A program made the translations under genes and the position numbers. Below the pieces are notes generated by a model. That model was not told the origin of the DNA and made no database searches. It was given only the letters and a program-made list of their open reading frames with translations. Below are positions 1 to 9,414 of a stretch of 53,753 bases of DNA, one piece after another (the stretch's first letter is position 1; every line of letters starts with the position of its first letter). The DNA comes from DATARH01 sp050246595 (GTDB lineage Bacteria > Pseudomonadota > Alphaproteobacteria > ATCC43930 > CGMCC-115725), in NCBI GenBank assembly GCA_050246595.1, contig JBFWVT010000033.1:1-53753 (forward strand), read 5' to 3'.

Positions 1-140
1 CCAAGCTCAAGACCCTGCTGCGCAAAGCCGATCCGCGCACCACCGATGCTACCTGGCGCCAGATCGGCTCCTTGCTCGATCATTTCACCGCACAGGAATG
101 CGCAAACTACCTCGCCAATGCCGGCTATGCTTCAACCTGA
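1..140 (+). CDS. IS630-family transposase, C-terminal fragment (partial)
   Basis: The reading frame enters at base 3 and gives 45 residues ending ...ECANYLANAGYAST before TGA at 138-140. This tail, with the preceding WRQIGSLLDHF, is typical of the extreme C-terminus of IS630/Tc1-mariner DDE transposases. The catalytic D-D-E region lies upstream of the window. The fragment cannot be judged intact or broken from here. Confidence 0.85.
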   Translation, partial: KLKTLLRKADPRTTDATWRQIGSLLDHFTAQECANYLANAGYAST

Positions 141-153
141 TGCGATCACGCTC
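1..153 (+). mobile_element. IS630-family element, right-hand end
   Basis: The window opens inside an insertion sequence. The transposase C-terminus stops at 140 and the element ends about 13 bp later, just before a TA at 154-155. The last bases, read inward as GAGCGTGATCGCATCAGGTT, match the left end of the second copy at 53630 (GAGTGTGATCGGGTCTGGTT), so they are the two terminal inverted repeats of one IS type. IS630 elements duplicate a TA target, which fits a TA at both outer edges. The start of this copy lies outside the window. Confidence 0.85.
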
Positions 154-155
154 TA

Positions 156-417
156 GGAGCCTTGGCCGAGGCATAGTCTTAGCAGCTTCGTTTAGCAAGG
201 CAATTAGCCCGGCGAACGGCGGAACCCCGAATTCTAACAGCGGTGGGGTATCGGCGCGCCTTATTAGCTCGTCCACCCAGGGTTCTTGATTTTCCGTGAG
301 ACAGCCGCCGTGCGATTCAGCGTATTCGAGGAGACTTTCAGCGAATTCGAGATCACGTCCGACAAGACGCCAAAGCACGTCTTTCAATAGCGGAATGCTG
401 GGATGGGGATATGACAT
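156..417 (-). pseudogene. Hypothetical protein gene cut at its 3' end by the IS630 insertion
   Basis: A leftward frame starts at ATG 417 (an alternative ATG lies at 465 with a poorly spaced GAGG) and gives about 88 residues beginning MSYPHPSIPLLKDVLWRL before it reaches the IS boundary. It then reads on through the IS end to a stop near 85. The piece has plausible protein composition (acidic, helical, with leucine-rich stretches) and is less GC-rich than the flanking liv operon. No family is recognised. The likeliest reading is an acquired gene whose 3' part was separated by the IS. A fused but functional protein cannot be excluded. Confidence 0.4.
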
Positions 418-546
418 AGCTTCTATTTTATATATGTAGGGACAAGGGTGCTGAACTTCGTGCATCCTCGTGGGCTTTGATGCGGCAGCATGGCAACCAT
501 GATGACGCTATAATACACGTTTACCAAAGACACTCTAATAGCCGGA

Positions 547-1297
<751 letters not shown>

Positions 1298-1308
<11 letters not shown>

Positions 1309-2056
1309 GATAGGCCCTCTCGACCTCGGGGTTGCGCACGACCTCCTGCGGCGGACCGTCGGCGATCTTCTGACCGGCGACCAGAACGGCGAGACGGGTC
1401 GAAAAACTCATAACCGCGCTCATGATGTGCTCGATCAGCACGATCGTGATGCCCTGCTCGTTGAGCCGGAACAGCACCGCGAGAATGTCCTCGATCTCGG
1501 CATGCGACAGCCCGGCCATCGCCTCGTCGGCAAACAGCAGGCGCGGCTCGGTGGCGACGGCGCGGGCCAGTTCGAGCTTGCGCATCTCGACCTGGGTCAG
1601 GTCGCGCGGCAGCCGCCGCGCCTTGTCGCGAAGCCCGACCTGTTGCAGCAGCTCGTGACAGCGCTCCTCGACCTGCGCGGTTGACAAGTGATGACGCCGG
1701 TGTCCGTGGCGGGCATTGACCGTATAGAGCAGCGGCACCCGCAAATTGTCGACAAGATTGAGCGTGTGGAACGGCTTTGGCAGCTGAAAGCTGCGCGCCA
1801 GCCCGAGGCGGGTGCGCTGGTGCGCGATCAGCCCCTCGAGCCGCCTGCCGTCGAACACGACGCTGCCGGTCTCGTTCTGCAACGTGCCGCACAGACAGTT
1901 GACAAGCGTGCTCTTGCCGGAGCCGTTCGGGCCGATCAGCCCGAGCCGCTCGCCGGACGCGACATCGAGATTGATATTGTCGAGCGCGACAAACCCGCCG
2001 AACCGCTTGCCCAATCCGCTGACGGTCAGGATCGCCGGCGCGGCCCTGTCGCTCAC
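1298..2056 (-). CDS. livG: Branched-chain amino acid ABC transporter ATP-binding protein LivG
   Basis: This 252-residue ATPase partners LivF. Walker A GPNGSGKST is at about 42-50 and the switch histidine lies in VLIEH near residue 212. The signature region reads DLTQVEMRKLELARA instead of LSGGQ, and Walker B ends DEA rather than DEP. Divergent signatures are known in LivG proteins, so one of the two composite ATP sites is probably asymmetric rather than dead. Its start overlaps the end of livM by 4 bp, indicating translational coupling. Confidence 0.92.
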
Positions 2057-3081
2057 GCCGTCCGCTCCCGCGTCGCGGCGGTCTCAGCAGCGACGCGACG
2101 TCTGCGCCGCTGGGCCGTGACCAGACCAACGATCCCGTTCGGCGCGATCATGACAAAAAAGATCAGCAGCAGCCCGACGATCAGCAGGTTGAGCGCCGAC
2201 GAAATCGTCACGGTCGCGAGCTGCTGGATCGTGCCGAGCAGGACCGCCCCGATGATCGGACCGACCCAGCTCGTCATCCCGCCGATCACCGGCATCGCGA
2301 CCGCGTTGACCGCATAGGACAGGTTGAACGCGGAGGCCGGCTCGACATAGGTGACGTAATATGGGAGCGGCGCGCCGGCCATGCCCATCAGACCGCCGGA
2401 CAGTGTCGTCGCGATCAGCTTTAGCCGCAATGTCGGCACACCGCCCGCCTCGGCGGCCTGCTCGTCGTCGCGGATCGCGGCGAAACCGAGCCCGAGACGG
2501 GACCGCTCGATCGTGCGGGCAATCGCCACCGCGATGACCGACAAGGCAATCATCAGCGCGTACAGGTACTGGATGTAGCTGAAGCCGAACGGCCCCTGCG
2601 CCGGCCGGATCACATAGGTGCCGCGCGAGCCGCCGACATAATCCCAGTTCACGATCAGCGTCTGCACGACGACCGCGAGCGCCAGGGTCGCGATTGCGAA
2701 GAACACGCCGCGCAGACGCAGCGTCAGATAACCGGTGCCGAGCCCGATAAGCCCCGCGACGATGCCGCCGACCAGGATCATCAGCGGCAGCGGGATCGCC
2801 GGGAGCGTCGTACCGAACCAGGCCTGCATCAGCGCCGGCTTGGTGTGCAGATTGTGCAGAACGACCGTGCTGTAGGCGCCGATCGCAAAGAACGCGCCGG
2901 TGCCGAAATTGATGTACCCGGTATAGCCGCCGAGGATGTTCCACGCGGTCGCCAGCACGACGTATTGCAGCACGACATAGGCGGCGAAGAAGTAGTACTC
3001 GTTCTCGATAAAGCCCCGGCTCAGCGCGATGAGCGCGACCCCGACCGCGGCGGCCACCAGCCAGAACGTTGCGGTCCGCAC
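2053..3081 (-). CDS. livM: Branched-chain amino acid ABC transporter permease LivM
   Basis: This 342-residue inner-membrane permease has about eight to ten hydrophobic segments. The LivM-type cytoplasmic loop LGLGFAAIRDDEQAAEAGG, which contacts the ATPase, lies near residues 195-215. The arginine-rich C-terminus sits in the cytoplasm. It overlaps livG and follows livH by 3 bp, so the order is livH-livM-livG-livF. Confidence 0.93.
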   Translation of the reverse strand: MRTATFWLVAAAVGVALIALSRGFIENEYYFFAAYVVLQYVVLATAWNILGGYTGYINFGTGAFFAIGAYSTVVLHNLHTKPALMQAWFGTTLPAIPLPLMILVGGIVAGLIGLGTGYLTLRLRGVFFAIATLALAVVVQTLIVNWDYVGGSRGTYVIRPAQGPFGFSYIQYLYALMIALSVIAVAIARTIERSRLGLGFAAIRDDEQAAEAGGVPTLRLKLIATTLSGGLMGMAGAPLPYYVTYVEPASAFNLSYAVNAVAMPVIGGMTSWVGPIIGAVLLGTIQQLATVTISSALNLLIVGLLLIFFVMIAPNGIVGLVTAQRRRRRVAAETAATRERTA

Positions 3082-3084
3082 CTT

Positions 3085-3960
3085 CTATCGTCCCAGCAGA
3101 CCGGCGGGACGCACCGCCAGCGTGATCAGCAGAAAACCGAACGCCACCGCCGGCGCCCAGGACGGCCCGTAAAAGGTCGCGGTGATGCTCTCGACGACAC
3201 CGATCAGCATCGCCGCCACCACCATTCCCGGAAAGCTCGTCATCCCGCCAAGAACGCAGATCGCAAAGATGCGTCCGATATACTCGCGCCCGATCGATGG
3301 CTCGACGGTCTGGATGATGATCAGAAAGGCTCCGGCCAGCGCGCAGGTCGCGATCGAGATGCCGAACGCGATGCGCTTGATCCGGACCGGGTTGGCCGCC
3401 ATCAGCCGCAGCGCGAGCGGGTCCTGCGAGACGGCAAGGATCGCCCGCCCGATAAAGCTGTGCGTCAGGTAGAACTGCAACAGTGCGATAAGCAGCAGCG
3501 AGCAGACGAACGGCACCAGCATGCGATACGGGATGTCGAAGATGCCGAACCGCAGAGCGCCCCGCGTGTAAGGCGCTTCAACCGAGCGGTAATCGACCCC
3601 GAAGACCAGGATCAGCGACACCTCGACGACAAAGAGCAGGCCAAAAAAGAAAGCCAGCCCTTGAATCGACTGCTCGCCGCGCGATTCGAACGAATGGTAA
3701 TAAAGCTGATAAACCGCCATCCCGATCAGAAAAAAGACCGGCAGCATCGCCACCCCGATCAGGATCGGGTCCACCCCCATCGTCACGTTGATGAGGTAGG
3801 CCGCATACGACCCGAGCAGGATAAAGGCCGGCTGCGCGATATTGGCGATGTCGAGCATGCCGAACGTGATCGTAATCCCGACCGTCACCGCGGCGTAGAA
3901 GCCGCCGAGCAGAATACCGGCGACGATCGCGTTTATCAGCAGATCGAGAGAAACCGCCAT
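3085..3960 (-). CDS. livH: Branched-chain amino acid ABC transporter permease LivH
   Basis: This 291-residue permease of the LivH type is the first gene of the leftward liv operon. It is hydrophobic throughout and carries the coupling-loop motif SFIGRAILAVSQDPLALRLM near residues 160-180. A GGGGGA stretch lies just upstream of the ATG. No periplasmic binding-protein gene precedes it, although livJ/K-type genes usually flank such operons. The orphan binding protein at 30147 is of the matching class and could serve it. Confidence 0.92.
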   Translation of the reverse strand: MAVSLDLLINAIVAGILLGGFYAAVTVGITITFGMLDIANIAQPAFILLGSYAAYLINVTMGVDPILIGVAMLPVFFLIGMAVYQLYYHSFESRGEQSIQGLAFFFGLLFVVEVSLILVFGVDYRSVEAPYTRGALRFGIFDIPYRMLVPFVCSLLLIALLQFYLTHSFIGRAILAVSQDPLALRLMAANPVRIKRIAFGISIATCALAGAFLIIIQTVEPSIGREYIGRIFAICVLGGMTSFPGMVVAAMLIGVVESITATFYGPSWAPAVAFGFLLITLAVRPAGLLGR

Positions 3961-4299
3961 GACATCCCCCGATCAGGGCCGGCGCGAGGCGGCCGAGGAC
4001 ACGGCGGCGGCGTTTCTGCGGCGCCCGGTCGTCGGCCCGGTCATTGGCCCCCTCTTTTCGACAATGTGCTGTCTCCCGTTGCGTCGCTCTCAGCCGGCGA
4101 CACCGATCGAGTGCTTGTATTCGACCGGCCACATCAGACTAGCATCGGCATGCGGTGAGAAGCATCACGGTCACAATGACGCAGCACCCCGCTCCGGGTC
4201 ACCGCCTGCCGGGCGTCCTCGCTTTTGCCGCTGGCCCCCTGCCCCGGCTGTGGCAAGCTGATCGTCGCGCCGTCAACGTCGAAGCTGGAGGAACCCCGG
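3961..4299. other. Divergent intergenic region between livH and the molybdenum-hydroxylase gene
   Basis: These 339 bp separate two divergent transcription units and must hold both promoters. No convincing -35/-10 pair, operator palindrome or RNA gene could be picked out. Short open frames here have no Shine-Dalgarno and look like chance. A GGAGG lies 8-9 bp before the ATG at 4300. Confidence 0.5.
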
Positions 4300-6615
4300 A
4301 TGAGCCTGCCGTTCGAGCCGCGCGACGAGGATCGCCGCCTGCTGATCGGCGCCGGGCGTTTCTGCGACGACGACCGCGGCGCGGATGAGGCGCACGCCGT
4401 CTTTATCCGCTCGCCGCACGCCTTTGCCGCAATCCGCGGCATCGACGCAAGCGCGGCCAGGGCGCTTCCTCGTGTCCTCGCGGTGCTGACCGCCACCGAT
4501 CTGGCCGCTTCCGGGATCGGCAACGTGACTCTGTCCAGCCCGGTCCCGAACGGCGCCGGGCTGGTCGTGCCCGATCGTCCGGCGCTGGCCGGCGATTGCG
4601 TCCGCCATGCCGGCGAGGCCGTGGCGCTCGTCGTCGCCGACAGCGAAGCGATCGCGCGCGACGCCGCCGAGCTTGTCGCGGTCGATTACCAACCGCGCGA
4701 CCCCGTGACCGATGTCGCGGCCGCGGTACTGCCGCAGGCATCGCAACTTTGGCCCGAGGCGCCGGGCAACATCGCGCTCGACTGGGACGGGTTCGGCGGC
4801 ACCGACCGCGCAGCGGTCGCGCCGGTTTTCGCCGAAGCCGCTTTTGTCGCGCGGGTCCGTCTCGTCAACCAGCGCATCGTCATGGCGCCGATGGAGCCGC
4901 GCGGCGCGCTGGCGCGCTACGACGCCAAAAGCGGCCGCTATATCCTGTCCTGCGCCTCGCAGAGCGCCTTTGTGCTGCGACAGAATTTGGCGCGGTGCAT
5001 GGGGCTGCCGCCCGAGCGCATCCGTGTCCTGAGCGGCGATGTCGGCGGCGCCTTCGGCATGCGCGCGACCGGCTATCCGGAATACCCCGCCCTCCTCGTC
5101 GCGGCAGAGCGGACCGGCCGCCCCGTGCGCTGGCTGGCGAGCCGCTCCGAGGGGTTTCTGACCGACAACCAGGCGCGCGACACGATCATCGAGGCGGCAC
5201 TGGCGTTGGCGCCCGACGGGCGGTTTCTCGCGCTCGATATCGATGTGCTCGCCAATATGGGCGCCTACCTGACCTCGCACGCGGCCTTTATCGCGACGGC
5301 GAATTTCACGCGCTGTCTGCCCGGCATGTATGACATCGCGCGGATCGGGCTGCGCATCCGCTGTCTGTTCACGAGTACGGTGCCGACCGGACCCTATCGC
5401 GGCGCCGGGCGACCCGAGGCGAATTACATGCTCGAACGGCTCGTCGATGCGGCGGCGCTTGCCTCCGGCATCGACCGGCTCGAATTGCGGCGGCGCAACC
5501 TGATCCGGCCGGACCGGATACCCTACAAAACCCCGGTCGGCACGACCTATGACAGCGGCGATTTTCCGGCGTTGTTCGAGGCCGCGCTCGCCACCGCCGA
5601 TGTCGCGCGCTATCCGGAGCGCGAAACCGTGTCGCGCCAGTCCGGCAAGCGCCGCGGACTCGGCGTTTCGTGCTTTCTCGAAATCGCCGGCGGCCAGCCC
5701 GGCGAGGGCGCTTCGCTTGCTTTTCCCGGCGACAGCCGGCTGTTGCTCGCGATCGGCGTGCAGGCGAGCGGCCAGGGTCATCGCACGCTGTATCGCCGGC
5801 TCGCCGCCGAGCGGCTCGGTATCCCGGTCGAACAGGTCGATTTCGAACAGGGCGACAGCGATGATGGCGTCCCGAGCGCCGGCGCGGTCGCCTCGCGCTC
5901 GACGATGTCGGTCGGCGGCGCGCTTGTCGCGGCGATCGACGCGGTCATCGAGAAGGGTTGCCGTGTCGCCGCGCATCTCCTCGAAGCCGCCGAGGCCGAT
6001 ATCGTCTATCGCGACGGGGTGTTCGAGATCGCCGGCACCGACCGGCGGATCGGTCTGTTCGATCTGGCCGCGCAGACCCGCACCCTCGCCGCCGAGGGCG
6101 TGATCGCCGAGCCTCTCGACATGCGCCGCACCGCCGATGTGAAGCCGACTTTTCCGAACGGCGTCCATGTCGCCGAAATCGAGATCGACCCCGATACCGG
6201 GCATGTGTCGCTGGCTTCCTATACCGCGGTCGATGATTGCGGCCGGGTGCTGCAACCGGTGCTGGTCGAAGGGCAGGTACACGGCGGGGTCGTGCAGGGC
6301 GCCGGGCAGGCCCTGCTCGAACACGGCGTTTACGATTCCGGGACCGGACAGCTTCTGGCCGGCTCGTTTATGGATTATGCGATGCCGCGCGCCGACGATC
6401 TGCCCGGTATCGCGAGCGAGTTGCGCCCCGTGCCGACCCGCACCAACCCGCTCGGCGTCAAGGGGGTCGGCGAAGCCGGCACGACCGCTGCCCTCGCCGC
6501 GATCATGAACGCAGTCGCCGACGCATTGCCCGAGACCCCGGATATCGACATGCCGGCCACCCCCGAACGTGTCTGGCGCGCGCTCCGCCAAACAGCACAG
6601 GAGACCCGGAAATGA
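4300..6615 (+). CDS. Xanthine dehydrogenase/aldehyde oxidase-family molybdopterin-binding subunit (CoxL-like, form II)
   Basis: This 771-residue protein is the large subunit of a molybdenum hydroxylase, which oxidises its substrate using water at a Mo-pterin-cytosine dinucleotide centre. The N-terminus has the a/b hammerhead fold of the family. VGGAFGMR near residue 248 and PYRGAGRPEA near 364 are molybdopterin-contact motifs, and GVGEAG near 721 contains the catalytic glutamate. The AYRCSFR loop of true CO dehydrogenase is absent, and the PYRGAGR form marks a form II or aldehyde-oxidase-like enzyme. ATG 4300 is chosen for the GGAGG before it. No FAD (CoxM) or 2Fe-2S (CoxS) subunit genes are adjacent, which is unusual. 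The substrate is unknown. Confidence 0.88.
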   Translation: MSLPFEPRDEDRRLLIGAGRFCDDDRGADEAHAVFIRSPHAFAAIRGIDASAARALPRVLAVLTATDLAASGIGNVTLSSPVPNGAGLVVPDRPALAGDCVRHAGEAVALVVADSEAIARDAAELVAVDYQPRDPVTDVAAAVLPQASQLWPEAPGNIALDWDGFGGTDRAAVAPVFAEAAFVARVRLVNQRIVMAPMEPRGALARYDAKSGRYILSCASQSAFVLRQNLARCMGLPPERIRVLSGDVGGAFGMRATGYPEYPALLVAAERTGRPVRWLASRSEGFLTDNQARDTIIEAALALAPDGRFLALDIDVLANMGAYLTSHAAFIATANFTRCLPGMYDIARIGLRIRCLFTSTVPTGPYRGAGRPEANYMLERLVDAAALASGIDRLELRRRNLIRPDRIPYKTPVGTTYDSGDFPALFEAALATADVARYPERETVSRQSGKRRGLGVSCFLEIAGGQPGEGASLAFPGDSRLLLAIGVQASGQGHRTLYRRLAAERLGIPVEQVDFEQGDSDDGVPSAGAVASRSTMSVGGALVAAIDAVIEKGCRVAAHLLEAAEADIVYRDGVFEIAGTDRRIGLFDLAAQTRTLAAEGVIAEPLDMRRTADVKPTFPNGVHVAEIEIDPDTGHVSLASYTAVDDCGRVLQPVLVEGQVHGGVVQGAGQALLEHGVYDSGTGQLLAGSFMDYAMPRADDLPGIASELRPVPTRTNPLGVKGVGEAGTTAALAAIMNAVADALPETPDIDMPATPERVWRALRQTAQETRK

Positions 6616-7091
6616 CCGCCCTGACCCTCGCCCAGGCCTCGACGATCGTCGACAAGGCGCTCGAAAAGGGCCGCGAGTTGAACCTTCAGCCGCTGACCGT
6701 CGTGGTTCTCGATGCCGGCGGGCAGCTCAAGGCGATGAAGCGGGAGGATCGATCGAGCCTGCTGCGCCCCGAGATCGCGATGGGGAAAGCCTGGGGCACG
6801 CTCGGCATGGGGTTTGGTGGGCGCGAATTCGCGCGGCGGGTCGCCGCCGGCAATACCGCGTTCCTCCAGGCGCTAACCGTCGCTTCCGGGGGGCGCATCG
6901 TCCCGGTCCCCGGCGGTGTGCTGATCCGCGGCGCGGCAGGCGAGATCCCAGGGGAGATCCCAGGGGAGATCCCAGGGGAGATCATCGGCGCGGTCGGGAT
7001 CAGCGGCGATACCTCGGACAAGGACGAGGTTTGCGCGGTGTACGGGATTACCTGCGCCGGTCTCGCTCCCGATACCGGCGACCCAGCCTGA
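6612..7091 (+). CDS. GlcG/HbpS-family heme-binding-like protein
   Basis: This 159-residue protein belongs to the GlcG/HbpS (DUF336) family: small alpha/beta proteins found beside oxidoreductase genes, some binding heme or corrinoid. Typical elements are LTLAQASTIVDKALEKGREL at the N-terminus, VVVLDAGGQLKAMKRED and the closing GAVGISGDTSDKDE. Its ATG overlaps the stop of the upstream Mo-hydroxylase gene (ATGA), so the two are translationally coupled and probably work together. The loop before the last strand is expanded by an in-frame 12-bp repeat (GEIP units, 6942-6977). Confidence 0.85.
   Translation: MTALTLAQASTIVDKALEKGRELNLQPLTVVVLDAGGQLKAMKREDRSSLLRPEIAMGKAWGTLGMGFGGREFARRVAAGNTAFLQALTVASGGRIVPVPGGVLIRGAAGEIPGEIPGEIPGEIIGAVGISGDTSDKDEVCAVYGITCAGLAPDTGDPA
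6942..6977 (+). repeat. In-frame 12-bp tandem repeat, three units
   Basis: Three identical copies of GAGATCCCAGGG run head to tail, followed by a partial fourth (GAGATC). Each unit encodes EIPG. The unit length is a multiple of three, so gain or loss by slippage would keep the HbpS-like gene in frame and only change the length of one surface loop. Confidence 0.95.
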
Positions 7092-7096
7092 CCGGC

Positions 7097-8062
7097 TCAG
7101 AAGCGGCTGCACGCGCCGCCGCCGAGAACGCAGAATTTGGCGCAATGCGGATGGTTGAGCGCCACGCTGCCGAGCGCGCCGGCAAGGTTCGGCCCGAGAT
7201 CGAAACGCGGATCGTAGGGCAACAGCGTGCAGGCGATCACGGTCGGCTCTGCCGCCCCCTTGAACCTGACGACCATTCGCGAGCCGGCGCACATCACGTC
7301 GTCCGGCGATTTCCCGAGGATTCCCCAGCATGCCTCGGTGATCTCGGGCACCTCGGCCGTTTCGTCCATTTCCGGGAACACGGTCAGCGCGAGCGGATCG
7401 TCGCTGTCGATCGCGATCCCCAATTCGGCGAACAGCCCGGCAAAGCCGCGCCGCATCTCGGCCTCGCTCTCGCCCGACAGACGGCGGGTCGCGACCGACA
7501 TGGCAAACCCGTTGCGCGCCAGCCACAACAACCCGTCGATCGTCGGCCGCCAGCTGCGCCGGCCGCGTTCGGCCTCGTGCACGGCGGGGGCGTAATGGTC
7601 GAGCGACACGCGGAGCTGCAACCGATCGCCGAACCGTTCGCCCAGCCCCAGCAGCGCCGGCCTCATCTTGTGCATCGGCCTCATCGCATTGGTCAGCACC
7701 AGGACCCGGAAGCCGCTTCTCAGGGTCATCTCCAGGATCTGCGTAATTTGCGGGTTCATAAACGGCTCGCCGCCGGTGAAGCCGATCAGCCCGGTGCCGA
7801 GCCGCAGCGCTGCGATCTCGTCGAGATATTGCGCCACGTCGGCGACGCTCAGATAGACCAGCCGGTCGTTGCGCGGCGAGGACTCGATATAACAATGACC
7901 GCAGGTCAGATTGCACAGCGTTCCGGTGTTGAACCATAGCGTGTCCAGCGATTTGAGAGCGACCCGGGCGCGCGGTTCGCCTGAGGCGGTCCGCAGCTCG
8001 TCGCGAAACTTGCCCGGATCGCGGCGCGGGGGCGCCGTCAATACCGTAGGCGTCGTGCTCAT
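7097..8062 (-). CDS. Radical SAM protein of unknown substrate
   Basis: This 321-residue protein has the radical SAM cluster motif CNLTCGHC (Cys50, Cys54, Cys57), which binds the 4Fe-4S cluster that cleaves S-adenosylmethionine. FTGGEP near residues 95-100 is the SAM-binding motif. Three further cysteines close to the C-terminus (CAKFCVLGGGACS) could hold a second cluster as in short SPASM/twitch domains. A GAGG sits 7 bp before the ATG. It is convergent with the HbpS-like gene, with only 5 bp between them. Peptide modification or cofactor maturation are typical roles, but nothing here identifies the target. Confidence 0.85.
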   Translation of the reverse strand: MSTTPTVLTAPPRRDPGKFRDELRTASGEPRARVALKSLDTLWFNTGTLCNLTCGHCYIESSPRNDRLVYLSVADVAQYLDEIAALRLGTGLIGFTGGEPFMNPQITQILEMTLRSGFRVLVLTNAMRPMHKMRPALLGLGERFGDRLQLRVSLDHYAPAVHEAERGRRSWRPTIDGLLWLARNGFAMSVATRRLSGESEAEMRRGFAGLFAELGIAIDSDDPLALTVFPEMDETAEVPEITEACWGILGKSPDDVMCAGSRMVVRFKGAAEPTVIACTLLPYDPRFDLGPNLAGALGSVALNHPHCAKFCVLGGGACSRF

Positions 8063-8294
8063 GACGCTACCTCGCGTTGGAACGATTGCCTCAAATTAGC
8101 GTAGATGACGAAAGATGAGCGAGAAACAAGGCCGAAACGCCAGTTTGAAAGTTGCCGCGGGTTGCCTGGTCTGCGCCGCATCCGTATCATCACGAGAAGC
8201 AAAGACAAACGGGGGTACTGCCGAACAATTGGCCGCATCCGGCTCGCCCTGCTGCGGCAATCGACTTGCGCAATGATTTGCGACGGGGGGTTAT

Positions 8295-9101
8295 ATGACG
8301 ACTCGACGGGTTAGCGGCATGTCTTGCCTTGCAGCGGCGCTGCTCGGCTGCGCGGCTCCGATTGCGGCCGCCAATTCGGCCGATCGCATCGCGATAAGGA
8401 TCGATGTGATCGGTCCCCTGGGCATGCGCGTGCTCGAGATGCGCTCGCTGCTCGAGGAGAACCCCGGACGCTATGCGGTCAGCGTCGATTATGCGACGAC
8501 CGGACTGGCCGGGCTGGTGGTCGATCAGAAAACCTATGCGGTCGCGCATGGCAGGCTCGTCCCCGGCTCCGCGATCCCCGCCTCGTTCCGCAACCAGACA
8601 AGGCGCAACGGGGTCGAACGCCACAGTCAGGTCAGCTATGCGGCGGACGGCACCGTCCAGGGCAGCTCGAACCCGCCGCCCTCGAACATCGTCGCGCCCG
8701 AGGCGGCGCGCGGCACCGTCGATAATCTGAGCGCCTATCTGCGGCTGGAACGGCAGCTCGCCACCAAGGGGACCTGCGCGATGACTGTTCCGGTCTTCGA
8801 CGGACGGCACCGCTACGACCTCGTCTTTACCGATGGCGGCCAGCAGATGCTGAAGCCGCAGGGCGGACAGAATTTCGAGGGTGTCGCGACCGCGTGCCAC
8901 ATGCGGCGCCACAATCGCGCGGTTGACGAAGCCGAGAAGGACGAAGGCGCGAACGAAGGAACGATCTGGTACGCGCGGCTGATCCCCGGCAGCGACATGT
9001 TGTTTCCGGTCCGCATGAAGCTGACGACCCATATCGGCACCGTAGATGCCTATCTCGCTGAATTGCAGAGCAGCAAGGCAAACCTGAAATTGAGAAATTG
9101 A
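8295..9101 (+). CDS. DUF3108-type exported protein
   Basis: This 268-residue protein starts with a signal peptide (MTTRRVSGMSCLAAALLGC, then AAPIAAANSA). It could be cleaved by signal peptidase I after the alanines or lipidated at the Cys of LLGC. The mature part resembles DUF3108 proteins of alphaproteobacteria: a beta-rich periplasmic domain with PVFDGRHRYDLVFTDG in the C-terminal half and ENPGRYAVSVDYATTGLAG near the N-terminus. The function is unknown. GGGGGG precedes the start. It diverges from the radical SAM gene across a 232-bp spacer. Confidence 0.75.
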   Translation: MTTRRVSGMSCLAAALLGCAAPIAAANSADRIAIRIDVIGPLGMRVLEMRSLLEENPGRYAVSVDYATTGLAGLVVDQKTYAVAHGRLVPGSAIPASFRNQTRRNGVERHSQVSYAADGTVQGSSNPPPSNIVAPEAARGTVDNLSAYLRLERQLATKGTCAMTVPVFDGRHRYDLVFTDGGQQMLKPQGGQNFEGVATACHMRRHNRAVDEAEKDEGANEGTIWYARLIPGSDMLFPVRMKLTTHIGTVDAYLAELQSSKANLKLRN

Positions 9102-9243
9102 ACCCGGTTTCCGAAGAATTCATTCGGGTGAATTCTAGGAAAATCCGATGCGATAACTTCGTTATGGCGAGCATCTTAACTTCTTCGAAAGCTCCTGGGG
9201 CGATCATCCGGACGTCAAAACCGCTCACCTGGGAGTGACTCCG

Positions 9244-9414
9244 ATGCACATGGTAACGACGCTTGCCAAGCTCTTGAAGAACGAAGACGGCGCCACGGCG
9301 ATCGAATACGGCCTCATCGCCGCCCTGATCGGCGTGGCCGCAGTCGGCACGATGACCACCGTCGGCACCGATCTGGGCGCCCTCTTCACGACGATCTCAA
9401 CGAGCTTGCAGTAA
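9244..9414 (+). CDS. Flp/Fap-type pilin (type IVb prepilin)
   Basis: This 56-residue protein has the Flp prepilin signature: a short basic leader (MHMVTTLAKLLKNEDG), then a cleavage site G/ATAIEYG with the conserved Glu at +5 and Tyr at +6, followed by a single hydrophobic helix (LIAALIGVAAVGTM). After cleavage by a TadV-type peptidase such subunits polymerise into adhesive pili. GGGAG lies 8 bp upstream of the ATG. No tad/cpa assembly genes are in this window, so it is an orphan pilin gene that would depend on a tad locus elsewhere. Confidence 0.92.
   Translation: MHMVTTLAKLLKNEDGATAIEYGLIAALIGVAAVGTMTTVGTDLGALFTTISTSLQ

Noticed and set aside
4225..4299. Zinc-ribbon-like CPGCGKLIV in a 25-residue extension of the CoxL-like protein
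   Set aside because: It has no second CxxC and no ribosome site, and a GGAGG sits correctly before ATG 4300.
4273..6591. A 772-residue open frame on the minus strand opposite the molybdenum-hydroxylase gene
   Set aside because: It mirrors a clearly recognisable protein in a GC-rich genome, has low-complexity Arg/Gly/Asp composition and no family motif. It is a shadow of codon bias.
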